Assembly (NCBI RefSeq): GCF_021458635.1
Contig: NZ_JAIRDQ010000007.1
Span: 298,973 to 362,972, forward strand
DNA: 64,000 nt
Source: Bradyrhizobium monzae
Lineage (GTDB): Bacteria; Pseudomonadota; Alphaproteobacteria; Rhizobiales; Xanthobacteraceae
Reading direction: 5' to 3'
Shown: positions 43,352 to 51,861 of the stretch, in pieces
Position numbering within the stretch: position 1 is the stretch's first letter
How the letters are laid out: each line of letters begins with the position of its first letter
The notes under the pieces: model-generated
Databases searched by the model: none
The model's input: the letters and a program-made list of their open reading frames with translations, nothing else
Told to the model about the DNA's origin: nothing
Made by a program: the position numbers and the translations under genes

Positions 43352-43777
43352 ATGATCGCTAACAGGCTTATGTGCTTGAGCGCGGTGCTAGCCTTCAGCA
43401 CCAGCTCCCTTTATGCGGCTCCCTGCAACATGGCGAGCCGCGATGCTGGATCGGGGAATGTCCCGGGCTTTACCGGACAAACCACCGGTTCCGCAGCAAC
43501 TGATTCCAAGGAGCATCCGCCGGCATCTGCGATGAACAAAGCCTCGGAGAATGTCGCAACATCGTCGCAGGACGCTCAACGCCAGATGCAGAACGAGTCT
43601 ACCGCTGCTGAGCAATCAAAGAAGATCGAGCCCGCACCCTCCTCGCAGTCACCGGATCGGACGGCAGGCACGGTCGAGCAGACCCGTCCCGCGCCCACCG
43701 AACAGTCAAAGAAGATGACGGCTGGTGAGGCCGAGCAAGCACCGTCCCAGCAAAAGGTGGGACAGGACTGCGATTGA
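43352..43777 (+). CDS. Exported low-complexity protein under a stress promoter
   Basis: 141 residues. Sec signal peptide MIANRLMCLSAVLAFSTSSL with cleavage near YAA. The mature protein is rich in Ser, Gln, Ala, Glu and Pro with repeats of EQSKKIEPAP and EQSKKMTAGE, so it is probably disordered in the periplasm or secreted. AAAGGAGA lies nine bases before the ATG. The GGAAC/CGTT promoter in front places it in the general stress regulon. A terminator follows. Family unknown. Confidence 0.85.
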   Translation: MIANRLMCLSAVLAFSTSSLYAAPCNMASRDAGSGNVPGFTGQTTGSAATDSKEHPPASAMNKASENVATSSQDAQRQMQNESTAAEQSKKIEPAPSSQSPDRTAGTVEQTRPAPTEQSKKMTAGEAEQAPSQQKVGQDCD

Positions 43778-43808
43778 ACGCGGGGACAATGATTTCGATT
43801 TGCAGCTA

Positions 43809-43829
43809 GGGGGCCGAAAGGTCCCCTTT
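43809..43829 (+). terminator. Rho-independent terminator
   Basis: GGGGGCC (43809-43815), GAAA loop, GGTCCCC (43820-43826) with one G-T pair, then TTT. It lies 32 bp after the stop of the exported protein. Confidence 0.75.
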
Positions 43830-43843
43830 CGGAGACCAATCCT

Positions 43844-43868
43844 GGAACTGAGACTTGGACCTAGCGTT
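43844..43868 (+). promoter_or_regulatory. EcfG-type general stress promoter
   Basis: GGAAC (43844-43848), 16 bases, CGTT (43865-43868). Same consensus as the site at 43299 with the shorter allowed spacing. It stands 73 bp before the 43942 gene. Confidence 0.75.
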
Positions 43869-43941
43869 TTCTGTTGAGCGTTTTCTCTTGGCAATGTCCG
43901 TCGGACCCTACGGTTAGGACCCGTAAGTCGGAGGTTGTGTC

Positions 43942-44136
43942 ATGCGGCGTCGCCGATCCTTACCGCACGCATTCGAAGATCAGATCGCAGCCGAGATGGC
44001 TAGGCTGAAGGAAAAGATTGCCGATCTTGCGAATGGTCCCGACAGGGATGCCATGCTTAGAAAGATCAGACAGTTGGAGACCGCATCCCACATAAATGAA
44101 TGGCTAACGTCGCCCGGTCTCCGGTCGCCGGAGTAA
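43942..44136 (+). CDS. Small helical protein under a stress promoter
   Basis: 64 residues: MRRRRSLPHAFEDQIAAEMA, then RLKEKIADLANGPDRDAMLR and KIRQLETASHINEWLTSP. It is predicted as two amphipathic helices. The pattern (a helix ending QLETA-x-x-x-x-EWL) is one I associate with short Bradyrhizobium proteins of unknown function. The EcfG-type promoter upstream suggests induction in general stress. Confidence 0.8.
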   Translation: MRRRRSLPHAFEDQIAAEMARLKEKIADLANGPDRDAMLRKIRQLETASHINEWLTSPGLRSPE

Positions 44137-44210
44137 ACCTCACAAATGTCCGGTACGGTTGGGGTGTAGGCCGCCGACGGTCACCGAGCTAGTCTTGGCT
44201 ATGATGGTGA

Positions 44211-44606
44211 CTATGCGCCCTCGCTTGCCCCTCCGTCCAATAGCTCCCGCAGTGTGCCGGTGATCTCCCTGACAGAATAAGGTTTCGGCAAAAACCGGCC
44301 GCCCTCCGGCAGCTCGTAGTCCCGAAGCCTTAGTTCGCCCGAGGTTGCAATGATCTTGATCGGCGGCCAGCGGCTTCGCACCAGGTGGGCTAACCGCAGC
44401 CCGTCAATTGAACCCGGCATCTGGATGTCCGTGAAGATCACACGAATGTCTTTCCGGGCTTCCAGCACCGAAATAGCCTCGGCCGCGTTTCCAGCCTCGA
44501 TCACATCGAAACCGGCGTCCTCAATCATTGTTACGGCATGCCATCGCAGAAGCGCCTCGTCCTCAACGACGAGCACAACCGGGCGACTGGCAGCTAAGTG
44601 CTGCAT
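44211..44606 (-). CDS. Single-domain response regulator
   Basis: 131 residues from the ATG at 44606 (MQHLAASRPVVLVVEDEALL); an in-frame start at 44645 would add 13 residues. The receiver domain has the acidic pair VVEDEALL, the phospho-acceptor in VIFTDIQMPGS, the conserved Thr/Ser in IIATSGEL and the Lys in FLPKPYS. There is no output domain. This form is common in Bradyrhizobium as a CheY-like partner of HWE/HisKA hybrid kinases. No kinase gene is nearby. Confidence 0.93.
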   Translation of the reverse strand: MQHLAASRPVVLVVEDEALLRWHAVTMIEDAGFDVIEAGNAAEAISVLEARKDIRVIFTDIQMPGSIDGLRLAHLVRSRWPPIKIIATSGELRLRDYELPEGGRFLPKPYSVREITGTLRELLDGGASEGA

Positions 44607-44645
44607 CGGCCCTACTAACCTGAATGATCGAGATGGCGCTTTCAA

Positions 44646-45060
44646 ACCCGCGTCCCAGCGCAGGGGTGCGTTTCACCCTATTCCTATTGTCGGAAAACGG
44701 ACATAGGCGGTGCCAAGAGGCCAATTCGGTTGTTGACTATTAGTTCCTAGAAGCGCCCAACATATAAGAAGAAGTGCCAGAGCTACGGCAGAAACGAACC
44801 TGTATCTGCATCAATGTCATTGTCGGAATTCCGACAGACGAGGCTCTGAGGACCCAGCTTTCCGATGAGAAAGCACGGATGACCTTATAGCTAGGCACCT
44901 CAGCGCTAATCGGCAGCAGCTCGGCTTAAGATGGAAACCGGACCGACACGGACTGCCGGTACTCTTAATTTAACCCTGATCCCGCGCGGAGCGTCCCCTC
45001 GGAGCTCGCACCCATCACCCTGCGGTATATCGCCCGACCGACCGGGTACGGACACCGCAG
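44646..45060. promoter_or_regulatory. Divergent regulatory region with palindromic sites
   Basis: TGTCGGAATTCCGACA at 44821-44836 is a perfect 16-bp palindrome. A related imperfect site, TGTCGGAAAACGGACA, lies at 44687-44702 near the response regulator start. Both share the half-site TGTCGGAA. They could bind a dimeric regulator controlling the divergent response-regulator and Crp-like genes. Confidence 0.55.
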
Positions 45061-45768
45061 TTGCACGCCCCTTCGTCCACGCCGCTCGACAACAGGCTGC
45101 TCGCGTCACTACCAGGCAGCGAGTTTAGCGCGCTCGCGGTCCATCTAACGACCGTGGTGTTGCCGCAAGGCACTTCTGTGTACGAAGTAGGCAGCGAGGT
45201 CGAACAGGTCTATTTCCCTCACCAGGGGATGTTTTCGTTGCTCGCAGTAATGCGTGACGGCAGGGCCATTGAAACCGCGACTGTCGGCCGCGAAGGCGTA
45301 ATTGGCGCAATGGCGGGATTAGGTCTCTACAGATCGCTCGTCCGGGTGAACGTTCAATTGCCAATGACGGCCAGCAGGATATCGTCAGCCGCTTTCAGGA
45401 GGTCAGTCGCCTCAAGCCAAGCGATACGAGACCTCTGCATACGCTATAATGAAGTCCTCTTAACCCAAGCTCGCATTACGGCAGCCTGCAATGCACTGCA
45501 TCCAATCGACCAACGTTTTTGCCGCTGGCTATTGCAGTCGGCCGATCGCGCAGCGGGCGATACCATTACGCTGACGCAAGAACTGCTTGCCGACATGCTG
45601 GGAGTGAGAAGGACATCTGTGACAGAGGTGGCCGGCAAGATACAGGATCAAGGCATTATCACCTACTCGCGAGGCGTCATTAAAATATTGGACCGCGGCG
45701 CGCTGGAGCGAATGTCGTGCGAATGCTATCAGGCGCTCGTCGAGCATGAGGCAACTCTGACAAATTGA
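45061..45768 (+). CDS. Crp/Fnr-family transcriptional regulator
   Basis: About 235 residues from a TTG at 45061. The N-terminal cyclic-nucleotide-binding-like domain has YEVGSEVEQVYFPHQGMFSL and TATVGREGVIGAMAGLG. The C-terminal winged helix has LTQELLADMLGVRRTSVTEV. No FNR-type cysteine cluster is visible, and the cAMP-pocket arginine is not obvious, so the signal is unknown. Related Bradyrhizobium proteins are annotated only as Crp/Fnr family. The start is uncertain because no strong ribosome binding site is seen. Confidence 0.9.
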   Translation: MHAPSSTPLDNRLLASLPGSEFSALAVHLTTVVLPQGTSVYEVGSEVEQVYFPHQGMFSLLAVMRDGRAIETATVGREGVIGAMAGLGLYRSLVRVNVQLPMTASRISSAAFRRSVASSQAIRDLCIRYNEVLLTQARITAACNALHPIDQRFCRWLLQSADRAAGDTITLTQELLADMLGVRRTSVTEVAGKIQDQGIITYSRGVIKILDRGALERMSCECYQALVEHEATLTN

Positions 45769-46000
45769 TCGGCGGAAGCGAAAGTTGAGTTCCCCCCCAA
45801 CACTGGCCTTCCCGAGCGGAACAGCTATGGCGCCGGTCTCTGACTATCGCCATGTCCGCTGCTGGCCCCTTCGCTGACCTTGAGCTTGCCCGTCCAAGTC
45901 CGTTTTGGGGCCATGAGCGGACCTGGTCTACCCAGTGAGGTGTTTTCTCCACGGCGGCTAAAGGCAATCCAAGCGTGGCTGCGCCCTGCCGCCACTGGAA

Positions 46001-47047
46001 TTATTGGCTTGCCGCCGCAGCGGCGGTCGCCACATATTTCGCGTAGAATTCGGCGACCCGGCCGCGCCACATTCCGACGAACGCCTCTGACGTCACGTTG
46101 TCTACCGATTTCCAGGTGCGCTTGAACGCGGGAAGTGCATTGCCCCAGATCGCGCGTTTGCACCACCTCTCCCCCTTCTCCTTGCCTTCGCTGGTGGCGC
46201 ACATGGATTTCCAGGCGGTGCGAGCGGGCCGGCTGATGTGCTCACCGGCGCCTTCCCAGCCCTGCTGATGGATCAGGTAAAGATCGGCCATGTCAGGCGT
46301 CCGGTGCGTAATCCACTCGAACTGGACGCCTTCGGTAATGATCTTGTAGGCGGCCGCAACGGCGTTATCCCGCGGATTGCGAATCTGCCCGAAGCCGAAC
46401 TTCCCGAACTCGTATTGGCTCAGCTGAAACAGGCCGATATACGACCCGGTGCGCTGATTGGGGTTGAAACCGGATTCGATCTTGGCAACCGCCATCATGA
46501 AATTGAAATCGAGACCAAACGCGTCGGAAGCGCGCTTGATCTCTTCGGCCGGCGTTCCGACTGGAATGTCCTTGAACGCACGCAAGACGATCTCCGCCGG
46601 TTTCTCGGCGGGCGGCAGTTCGGACCAGACGTAGTAGACCAGATAACGGAAATCCTGCGTCGACGCCGCTTTCGGAGCACCGTTCGACGCATCGCGTGCT
46701 TCCGGCAGCGACTGGAAGATATCCTCTCCCAACGACGCCAACTTTGGCCCGGCAGGATGATCGGCGATTTCGGTCCCGGTGCCCAGCGGAGTGGAATCTG
46801 CTGACGCCGCCGCGTCAAGCTCTATTCGTTCTGCCCGAAGCGCTGCCGCAAGTCTGGCGGATGCGTCCGCGAGCAAGGCAGGCGTCACCATGTTCGCGGG
46901 AGCCGTCGCGTTCGCAGGAGCCGCTATGTTCGCTGCAGCTTCCGGCATGACATCCGGCAACGTCGCGGCCGGTCTGCTACCGGCGGCGAGACAAAGTCCC
47001 ACGGATGCGATCGCAGCCGCGATACAGGTGGTCTGCCAAACCTTCAT
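46001..47047 (-). CDS. Lytic transglycosylase
   Basis: 348 residues with an N-terminal signal peptide (MKVWQTTCIAAAIASVGLCL). An Ala/Pro-rich spacer (about 25-130) is followed by an SLT-type domain: GLDFNFMMAVAKIESGFNPN (catalytic Glu in KIESGF), RTGSYIGLFQLSQYEFGKFG, and a C-terminal region with DLYLIHQQGWEGAGEHI. It cleaves peptidoglycan in the periplasm. It does not resemble the ICE transglycosylase at 19224 outside the catalytic motif, and is probably a chromosomal envelope gene. Confidence 0.88.
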   Translation of the reverse strand: MKVWQTTCIAAAIASVGLCLAAGSRPAATLPDVMPEAAANIAAPANATAPANMVTPALLADASARLAAALRAERIELDAAASADSTPLGTGTEIADHPAGPKLASLGEDIFQSLPEARDASNGAPKAASTQDFRYLVYYVWSELPPAEKPAEIVLRAFKDIPVGTPAEEIKRASDAFGLDFNFMMAVAKIESGFNPNQRTGSYIGLFQLSQYEFGKFGFGQIRNPRDNAVAAAYKIITEGVQFEWITHRTPDMADLYLIHQQGWEGAGEHISRPARTAWKSMCATSEGKEKGERWCKRAIWGNALPAFKRTWKSVDNVTSEAFVGMWRGRVAEFYAKYVATAAAAASQ

Positions 47048-47166
47048 TGCCCGAAGTCCACGGATGGCTTCCGTACAACTGTGCGCATGTTCCTGCGACC
47101 TGAGGTAAGCCCTCTTCGTAGAATCTTAAGGTTTAAATGTGGTGAACGGGAGGAGCTTTCCGCCTC

Positions 47167-47267
47167 GCCAATGCCCGCTTTGGGTCAAAATGCGAAGAAC
47201 TCACCTGAGCAAATCTAGTCCGCCACACCCCAATGAGCGGACCTCAACCGGGGCGCTGCTACTTCGC
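47167..47267. repeat. Inverted repeat, arm 2 (partner 43139-43235)
   Basis: Includes GGGTCAAAATGCGAAGAACTC and TGAGCAAATCTAG, the complement of the core of arm 1. The arms enclose about 3.9 kb containing the stress genes, regulators and transglycosylase. Confidence 0.75.
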
Positions 47268-47299
47268 TGATGCGCCAAAAGCCTTGCTCGCTGAGCCTC

Positions 47300-47579
47300 A
47301 CGGCATCAGCATTGACGTCGAGTACATTCTGCCGCGGCGCCTGGGACGTGGCCGGGGTCAGAGCTGAGCACCGCCCGACAGAAGAAAGGTCATTGCGAAC
47401 CCGGAAGAAGTTGGGCGCCCCTTGCGCACGCACCGGCGGTCTTCCCCGCCGCGGCACGGCGCAAGTAAGTCCAGAGCCTTGGCGGATGCGACCGCTGATG
47501 TTTGGCGTCTCGCGACCAAGCATTCAGCTTCGTTTGAAGAGCATCCGAGCTGCTGCGCTACCAAGAACGGAGATTCGCA
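47300..47579. repeat. Diverged direct repeat, copy 2 (partner 39236-39526)
   Basis: Reads ACGGCATCAGCATTGACGTC onward to AACGGAGATTCGCA. It contains the last codons of a gene like 38737-39303, without the rest of that gene. Confidence 0.8.
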
Positions 47580-47655
47580 AATCCATTGTTATGGAAAAAA
47601 CCGGCCTTTGGCCGATTCGTCCCCCCTCCCCGCTAGCCTGGCGGGAGCTACGCAG

Positions 47656-47985
47656 CTAAAGCGGGCGAGCCAACTCGAGATACCGGCAGAACGCGTTCGC
47701 CAATTGCATCTGGCGGGGCGTTCGGCATTCGACCTCGAACAGCCGAGGACTGGCAACCAAAACACAGATGCATCTCGCCCGCGACGTCGCCACGTTCAGC
47801 CGGTTCGCGCTGTAGAGAAACTCCACTCCCCGCGGGGCGTCGGCATGAGACGAGGTCGTCATCGAATAAATCACGACCGGCGCCTCCTGTCGCTGAAACT
47901 TGTCGACGGTACCGATACGCGCGCCCGGCAATCGCTCTTGAAGCTCAAAGACCTGCGCGTTGTAGGGGGCGATGATCACGATGTC
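47656..47985 (-). pseudogene. C-terminal fragment of a RecB-like/Dna2-type helicase
   Basis: The minus strand encodes DIVIIAPYNAQVFELQERLP, GTVDKFQRQEAPVVIYSMTT and NRLNVATSRARCICVLVASP, then RTPRQMQLANAFCRYLEL. This is the C-terminal helicase end of TM0106/Dna2-like RecB-nuclease-helicase proteins, usually over 1000 residues. Only about 110 codons remain. It ends abruptly near 47985, where an oppositely oriented recombinase fragment begins. Confidence 0.8.
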
Positions 47986-47988
47986 TTC

Positions 47989-48435
47989 TATGGTACGGGC
48001 GGGCGCTACGAAGAACTTGCCGATGCCAAGGTGCGACACTTCGATCTCCGGGGCAGGCTCCTGACAGTTTCGGGCAAGACCGGATCGCGCCACATCATTC
48101 TACAGCCGAGTGCGGTGCGATTGCTCAAGCGTGTCACGAAGGGGCGCTCGCTGGACGATTTCATTTTCGTCAAGGCAGACGGATCGAAATGGAAGCCGTC
48201 CGATCAGGTGCGTCCGATGAAGGCGGCGGTCCGAAAGGCCAAACTCGATCTGAACGGCTGCTTCTATTCGCTGCGCCACGCATACATCTCGGAATCGATC
48301 GAGATGAACGTGCCTCTGACGGTGATCGCGGAAAACTGCGGAACGAGCGTCCGCATGATCGAGATAACCTATGCGAAGGTACTGATGGAAAAGAAGCGCA
48401 AGTTCGTTGAGCGCGGCGGGCCCCGCCTGCACTGA
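47989..48435 (+). pseudogene. Tyrosine recombinase (integrase), C-terminal fragment
   Basis: The frame encodes YGTGGRYEELADAKVRHFDL (catalytic Arg in GGRYEEL), VSGKTGSRHIILQPSAVRLL, FYSLRHAYISESIEMNVPLT (Arg of the HxxR box, with Tyr where His is usual) and TSVRMIEITYAKVLMEKKRK (nucleophile Tyr). The N-terminal DNA-binding domains are missing. The upstream frame is open only because it runs through the helicase fragment's other strand. It may be the remnant of an ICE or genomic-island integrase. Confidence 0.82.
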
Positions 48436-48446
48436 GGAGTCAGACG

Positions 48447-49139
48447 ATGAGTGTCCCAATGCGATCCCCCAACATCGTTCCGAGAGGCGCTATCCGGCTG
48501 AGCGAAGCCTTCGATCGCGTCTGTTCGAACATCGCCCCCGACTGGAGCGAGCTGCCGCAACTTTGCGTCATGTGGGACGAAAATGTCGAGATCGCTCCCC
48601 TGGGCGACGAGGGATCGGGTGACAACCCGTACGATCGGGAGTTCGAGATCGCCTATCGGGCCGAAACGATACTCCGTTCCGCGCTGACGACGGGCGCGCT
48701 CCGAGCTTACATCCACAATCTTCGCACCGGCGTCGATCTTGAGCTGAAGCCCTCGGAATGGGGCCGCGCGGGCGAGACCGTCGGCCTGCCGAGCGATTAT
48801 ACGAGCGAGTTGATGCCCGGCCCCGACTGCACCCTGGACGGTGTCGCAAGCCCGATTTTCATCCCCAGGGAGGAGTTCGAGAAATGGCTCGGTCGGGATC
48901 CGGCCGCATTAGCATTCAACGCCATCGCACAGAGCGTGGCCGAGCCGCGGGCGTTTTCCCTTGAGGAGGTCTGCCTACGTACCGGACTTTCCCGGAGCAA
49001 GCTCTATCAGGAAATCGAGCAGAAGCACCTGTACGCCAGGAAATGCGGCAATCGTACGCTTGTGCTGGAGAGTGATCTGAACGCATTCTTGAACGCGCTG
49101 CCCAACTTTCAGACCGGGACGACCGTTTCGATGCCATAA
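48447..49139 (+). CDS. Helix-turn-helix protein, excisionase-like
   Basis: 230 residues starting 11 bp after the recombinase stop. Most of the N-terminal 160 residues are unrecognised. Near the C-terminus, AFSLEEVCLRTGLSRSKLYQ and EIEQKHLYARKCGNRTLVLE form an excisionase/MerR-type helix-turn-helix. The close position behind the integrase fragment fits a recombination directionality factor or regulator of the lost element. GAGGAG lies upstream of the ATG. Confidence 0.75.
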   Translation: MSVPMRSPNIVPRGAIRLSEAFDRVCSNIAPDWSELPQLCVMWDENVEIAPLGDEGSGDNPYDREFEIAYRAETILRSALTTGALRAYIHNLRTGVDLELKPSEWGRAGETVGLPSDYTSELMPGPDCTLDGVASPIFIPREEFEKWLGRDPAALAFNAIAQSVAEPRAFSLEEVCLRTGLSRSKLYQEIEQKHLYARKCGNRTLVLESDLNAFLNALPNFQTGTTVSMP

Positions 49140-49154
49140 GATAATATTTTGCAG

Positions 49155-49442
49155 GCTTTCCGGATTTCCGTGTGGAGTCCGGCCGTCCGCGCCGGCGGTG
49201 AAACCGGTCCAGACGTCGCGCAGTCAAGCCGTCTTCGAGCAGGCGCGTGCCATGATCGGGACGACAACGCGCCTCGCGCTCGATCCCTGGCACTTGTGAC
49301 AGGTGACCACGTATGCCAAGTCGAGATCGATCAGGTGTTCGTCGCCGAGCTTCTTCGGCTCGAGGTCGCCGTCGAACAAGACGGTGACAGCACGGCTTTC
49401 GAAGTCGAGTTCGATGACGCGTCCAAGCAGTCCGTTGATCAA
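49155..49442 (-). pseudogene. C-terminal fragment of a RecD2-like helicase
   Basis: The frame from 49442 reads INGLLGRVIELDFESRAVTV, LDLAYVVTCHKCQGSSARRV and VVPIMARACSKT. The AYVVTCHKCQGSSARRVVVP segment is the UvrD_C_2-type motif near the end of RecD-like helicases, here in a fragment of about 75 codons. It is another broken helicase, not the same family as the fragment at 47656. Confidence 0.72.
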
Positions 49443-49895
49443 GCCGGCACCATAACGTAGGGGTTAGCCGCTGGCTTGTTCTGACCGCCGCATGGCAAAA
49501 CGGAATTCGCCTCCCATTGCGGCTTCCAACCGCGGAATGTGCAGCAGGCTGTACGCGCAATTCCCCGATATTTGATCTCGCGCAAAGCAAAATGCGGGTT
49601 TTAGCGCGAAATTGACCGTGCTGCACGGTGACGTCCGCGCAGGCGTCGCCGCCGTCAGCGGGGCCCGGTCTCCTAGGCACACCGGGCCTCGCTTCGGTTC
49701 CTGAGCGGGCCGAGGGACGCGACAGAACCGAAATGCGCCCTGCTCTTTCAGCGAGAACGTCGCGCCAAGCTTCGAAATCGATCGCCTGTATCGAGAATAT
49801 CGTGCGGCGCGACGATCTGGATCCAGACAGTACGCGCGGCCTATCCCTCAATGAGGGAGACAGGGCTTTCTCACTCGGCGTACCGAGGGAACGAC
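49443..49895. other. Intergenic region, nothing recognised
   Basis: Short overlapping frames only. A GGGAGACAGGGC segment lies near the start of the next gene. Confidence 0.35.
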
Positions 49896-50165
49896 ATGCC
49901 CAAACAAACTTACGATCTTGCCGCAGCAGTGCGTCACGCGCTCGAGACGACGCATGCGGTGGCGGAATGCCCCTTCCACCGCGGGGTGGTGATACGGGTC
50001 GGAGACGACGCCGCCGAGAACCCACGCGATCCTGCGAGCGAGAAACCTTCGCAGAAGCAATGGCAACCATGGGACGAAGCCGCGCTCCGCAAGGAATTTC
50101 AGCGGCAACTCGGAGAAGCTGCCGACGGCTATTGCCCTCTCTGTGCGGGACCCTCCCGCCGGTGA
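49896..50165 (+). CDS. Small conserved hypothetical protein
   Basis: 89 residues from the ATG at 49896, with GAGGGA upstream: MPKQTYDLAAAVRHALETTH, AECPFHRGVVIRVGDDAAEN and the end DGYCPLCAG. A Cys-Pro-Phe-His near the middle and a CPLC at the end could bind a metal. Family and function unknown; the overall pattern is one I associate with rhizobial genomes. Confidence 0.65.
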   Translation: MPKQTYDLAAAVRHALETTHAVAECPFHRGVVIRVGDDAAENPRDPASEKPSQKQWQPWDEAALRKEFQRQLGEAADGYCPLCAGPSRR

Positions 50166-50440
50166 CCGATTTTCAAATGGAACGCGTCTTCCTCCTACCG
50201 TCGCGACGAGGCGCTGGCGGCGTCTCTGGCAGAGATCACTAGAACATAAAACGGAACATATTAGAAAATTGATCGGCAAAGCCCCTCTTAAGCAAGGAGC
50301 TCTAGGGCGCGTACTCATAAATCTTCGTCGATGTCCGGTTCGCCCCGACACCAACCGCCTTTGTGCAACCGCAGCAAATGTCGCGATGGGCCAAGAGCCG
50401 CTCGCCGTGCTCCACGCAATCTGCCAGTTTAGCCTACGGT
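50166..50440. other. Intergenic region, nothing recognised
   Basis: AT-richer than its surroundings (GGAACATATTAGAAAATTGA near 50252), with no clear promoter or gene. Confidence 0.35.
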
Positions 50441-51616
50441 TTAGCGAACCGGCGGAATTCTCTCGATCAACTGCGTCCACCCTGACTTCCGCTCGCGCTT
50501 AAGGCTGATCGCGTTCAGTAGCCGCCCGACTCCGATCATCATCAGGACTCCAGCAAAACTGACCACGATCTGCATCGCAAGTCCCTCGGAGAGGTCGAGC
50601 AGCGTAAGGTGGCTAGCGAGCGCCAGAAGGACGCCGAGACAATAGATTTGTAGCGAATTCTCGCCACACCACCTCGCGCAGCTCAGCGCCGGCGTTGATA
50701 GCGCTCCCCAGTTCTGAGGAATGAATCGCAGCACCACAATTGCAAGCGCCACAAAATGCAGCAGTCGTATCGGACTGAGATTCGATTTATCCAATGGAAA
50801 CACCAGATCCTTCAAGGTTTGCGGGACCAGCGGCTTGATGCTCCAACTCTGTGCAAGGACCAGGCCGAAAACCAGATAGAGAACGGCAAGAACAAGCGCC
50901 GGGCGCGCCATCATCCATGGCCGGAATTTCCCTCCCTCAATGACGCACCATGCGCCCAGCACGATCAGAAGCTGCCAAGCCAGCGGATTAAAGAACCAGA
51001 CGCCATTGGGCCAGGCTGGCACACTCCAACCGAAGACGTGCACGAGCGCGTACAGCAACAGGGACGCTCCCAACGTCACGTTCGGTGCTCTCAGCAGTAG
51101 CCACAGCAGCGGCGTGAACAGCACGTGAAAGATCACAAAAACCGGCAAGACGTCGGTATTGACGGGCCGGTATTGCAGGATTGCGGCGTGCGCAAGCGTG
51201 GCGCCCGGATGCTCGAGCAGAATTCGAGTATTGCTCTCGTCGGCGAGATCATCGCTGCCCGCAAGGTAGACGAAGACGACGCAAGCGAGCGTGAGCAGCA
51301 GAAACGCCGCATAGATGTCCCATCCTCGCCGCAGCGAACGGTCGATCATGCCGCTCCAGCCCTCGCGCTCCCGTGCCCTGCCGTAGGCGAGTGCGCAGGT
51401 CACGCCCGAGAGGAACATGAAGATCTCGGCGGCATCGCAGAAGCCGTAGTTGCGCGGTGTCAGCCAACTCACGATGTTATTGGGAACGTGATCGAGAAAG
51501 ATCCACCATAACGCGATCCCGCGGCAGATGTCGATACGCAGATCGCGGCCAACCGCTTTGCACTCCGGCGAAGTTTCGCCGAACAATCGCGTCGAGGTGT
51601 GAGTTCGATCATCCAT
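50441..51616 (-). CDS. OpgC-family membrane acyltransferase-like protein
   Basis: 391 residues with about ten membrane spans. The N-terminus after about residue 25, RDLRIDICRGIALWWIFLDH, and EIFMFLSGVTCALAYGRARE match OpgC, which succinylates osmoregulated periplasmic glucans. The end, SLQIYCLGVLLALASHLTLL, also fits. In Bradyrhizobium several paralogues occur and most are uncharacterised. No glucan synthesis genes are nearby, so the substrate is uncertain. Confidence 0.88.
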   Translation of the reverse strand: MDDRTHTSTRLFGETSPECKAVGRDLRIDICRGIALWWIFLDHVPNNIVSWLTPRNYGFCDAAEIFMFLSGVTCALAYGRAREREGWSGMIDRSLRRGWDIYAAFLLLTLACVVFVYLAGSDDLADESNTRILLEHPGATLAHAAILQYRPVNTDVLPVFVIFHVLFTPLLWLLLRAPNVTLGASLLLYALVHVFGWSVPAWPNGVWFFNPLAWQLLIVLGAWCVIEGGKFRPWMMARPALVLAVLYLVFGLVLAQSWSIKPLVPQTLKDLVFPLDKSNLSPIRLLHFVALAIVVLRFIPQNWGALSTPALSCARWCGENSLQIYCLGVLLALASHLTLLDLSEGLAMQIVVSFAGVLMMIGVGRLLNAISLKRERKSGWTQLIERIPPVR

Positions 51617-51669
51617 CTGCCGGCCTGTCTGGGTGCGCTCGCGCTCATAGGGTCGATAACGCGCGCCAG

Positions 51670-51861
51670 CTACCCGATGGATGATGGAGGCTCCCTGGTC
51701 GCCCAGCGGCTCCTCTGAGCGCCAGGATCGGCGGGATCATCGGCCTCCCAAGGCACCTGCAAGGTTTCGTCGCCGACGCCCCGCATCAAAAGTTGCTTTC
51801 GCATTTCGGTGAGACGGGCACGGCAGTATTCGCGATAAAGCATGTCGACTATGGCGGACAT
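51670..51861 (-). CDS. Small conserved hypothetical protein
   Basis: 63 residues: MSAIVDMLYREYCRARLTEM, then RKQLLMRGVGDE and the C-terminal WATREPPSSIG. I associate this short pattern (an N-terminal helix with YREYCRARL and the WATREPPSSIG end) with Bradyrhizobium genomes. AGGAAGGGATT lies just before the ATG. Function unknown. Confidence 0.75.
   Translation of the reverse strand: MSAIVDMLYREYCRARLTEMRKQLLMRGVGDETLQVPWEADDPADPGAQRSRWATREPPSSIG

Larger units (their letters stand above)
47048..47655. other. Repeat-rich intergenic region
   Basis: Mostly two repeat copies (47167-47267 and 47300-47579). No gene. Confidence 0.5.

Noticed and set aside
47422..47988. The 5' part of the open frame leading into the integrase fragment
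   Set aside because: It is the reverse strand of a repeat and of the helicase fragment, so not a real recombinase N-terminus.
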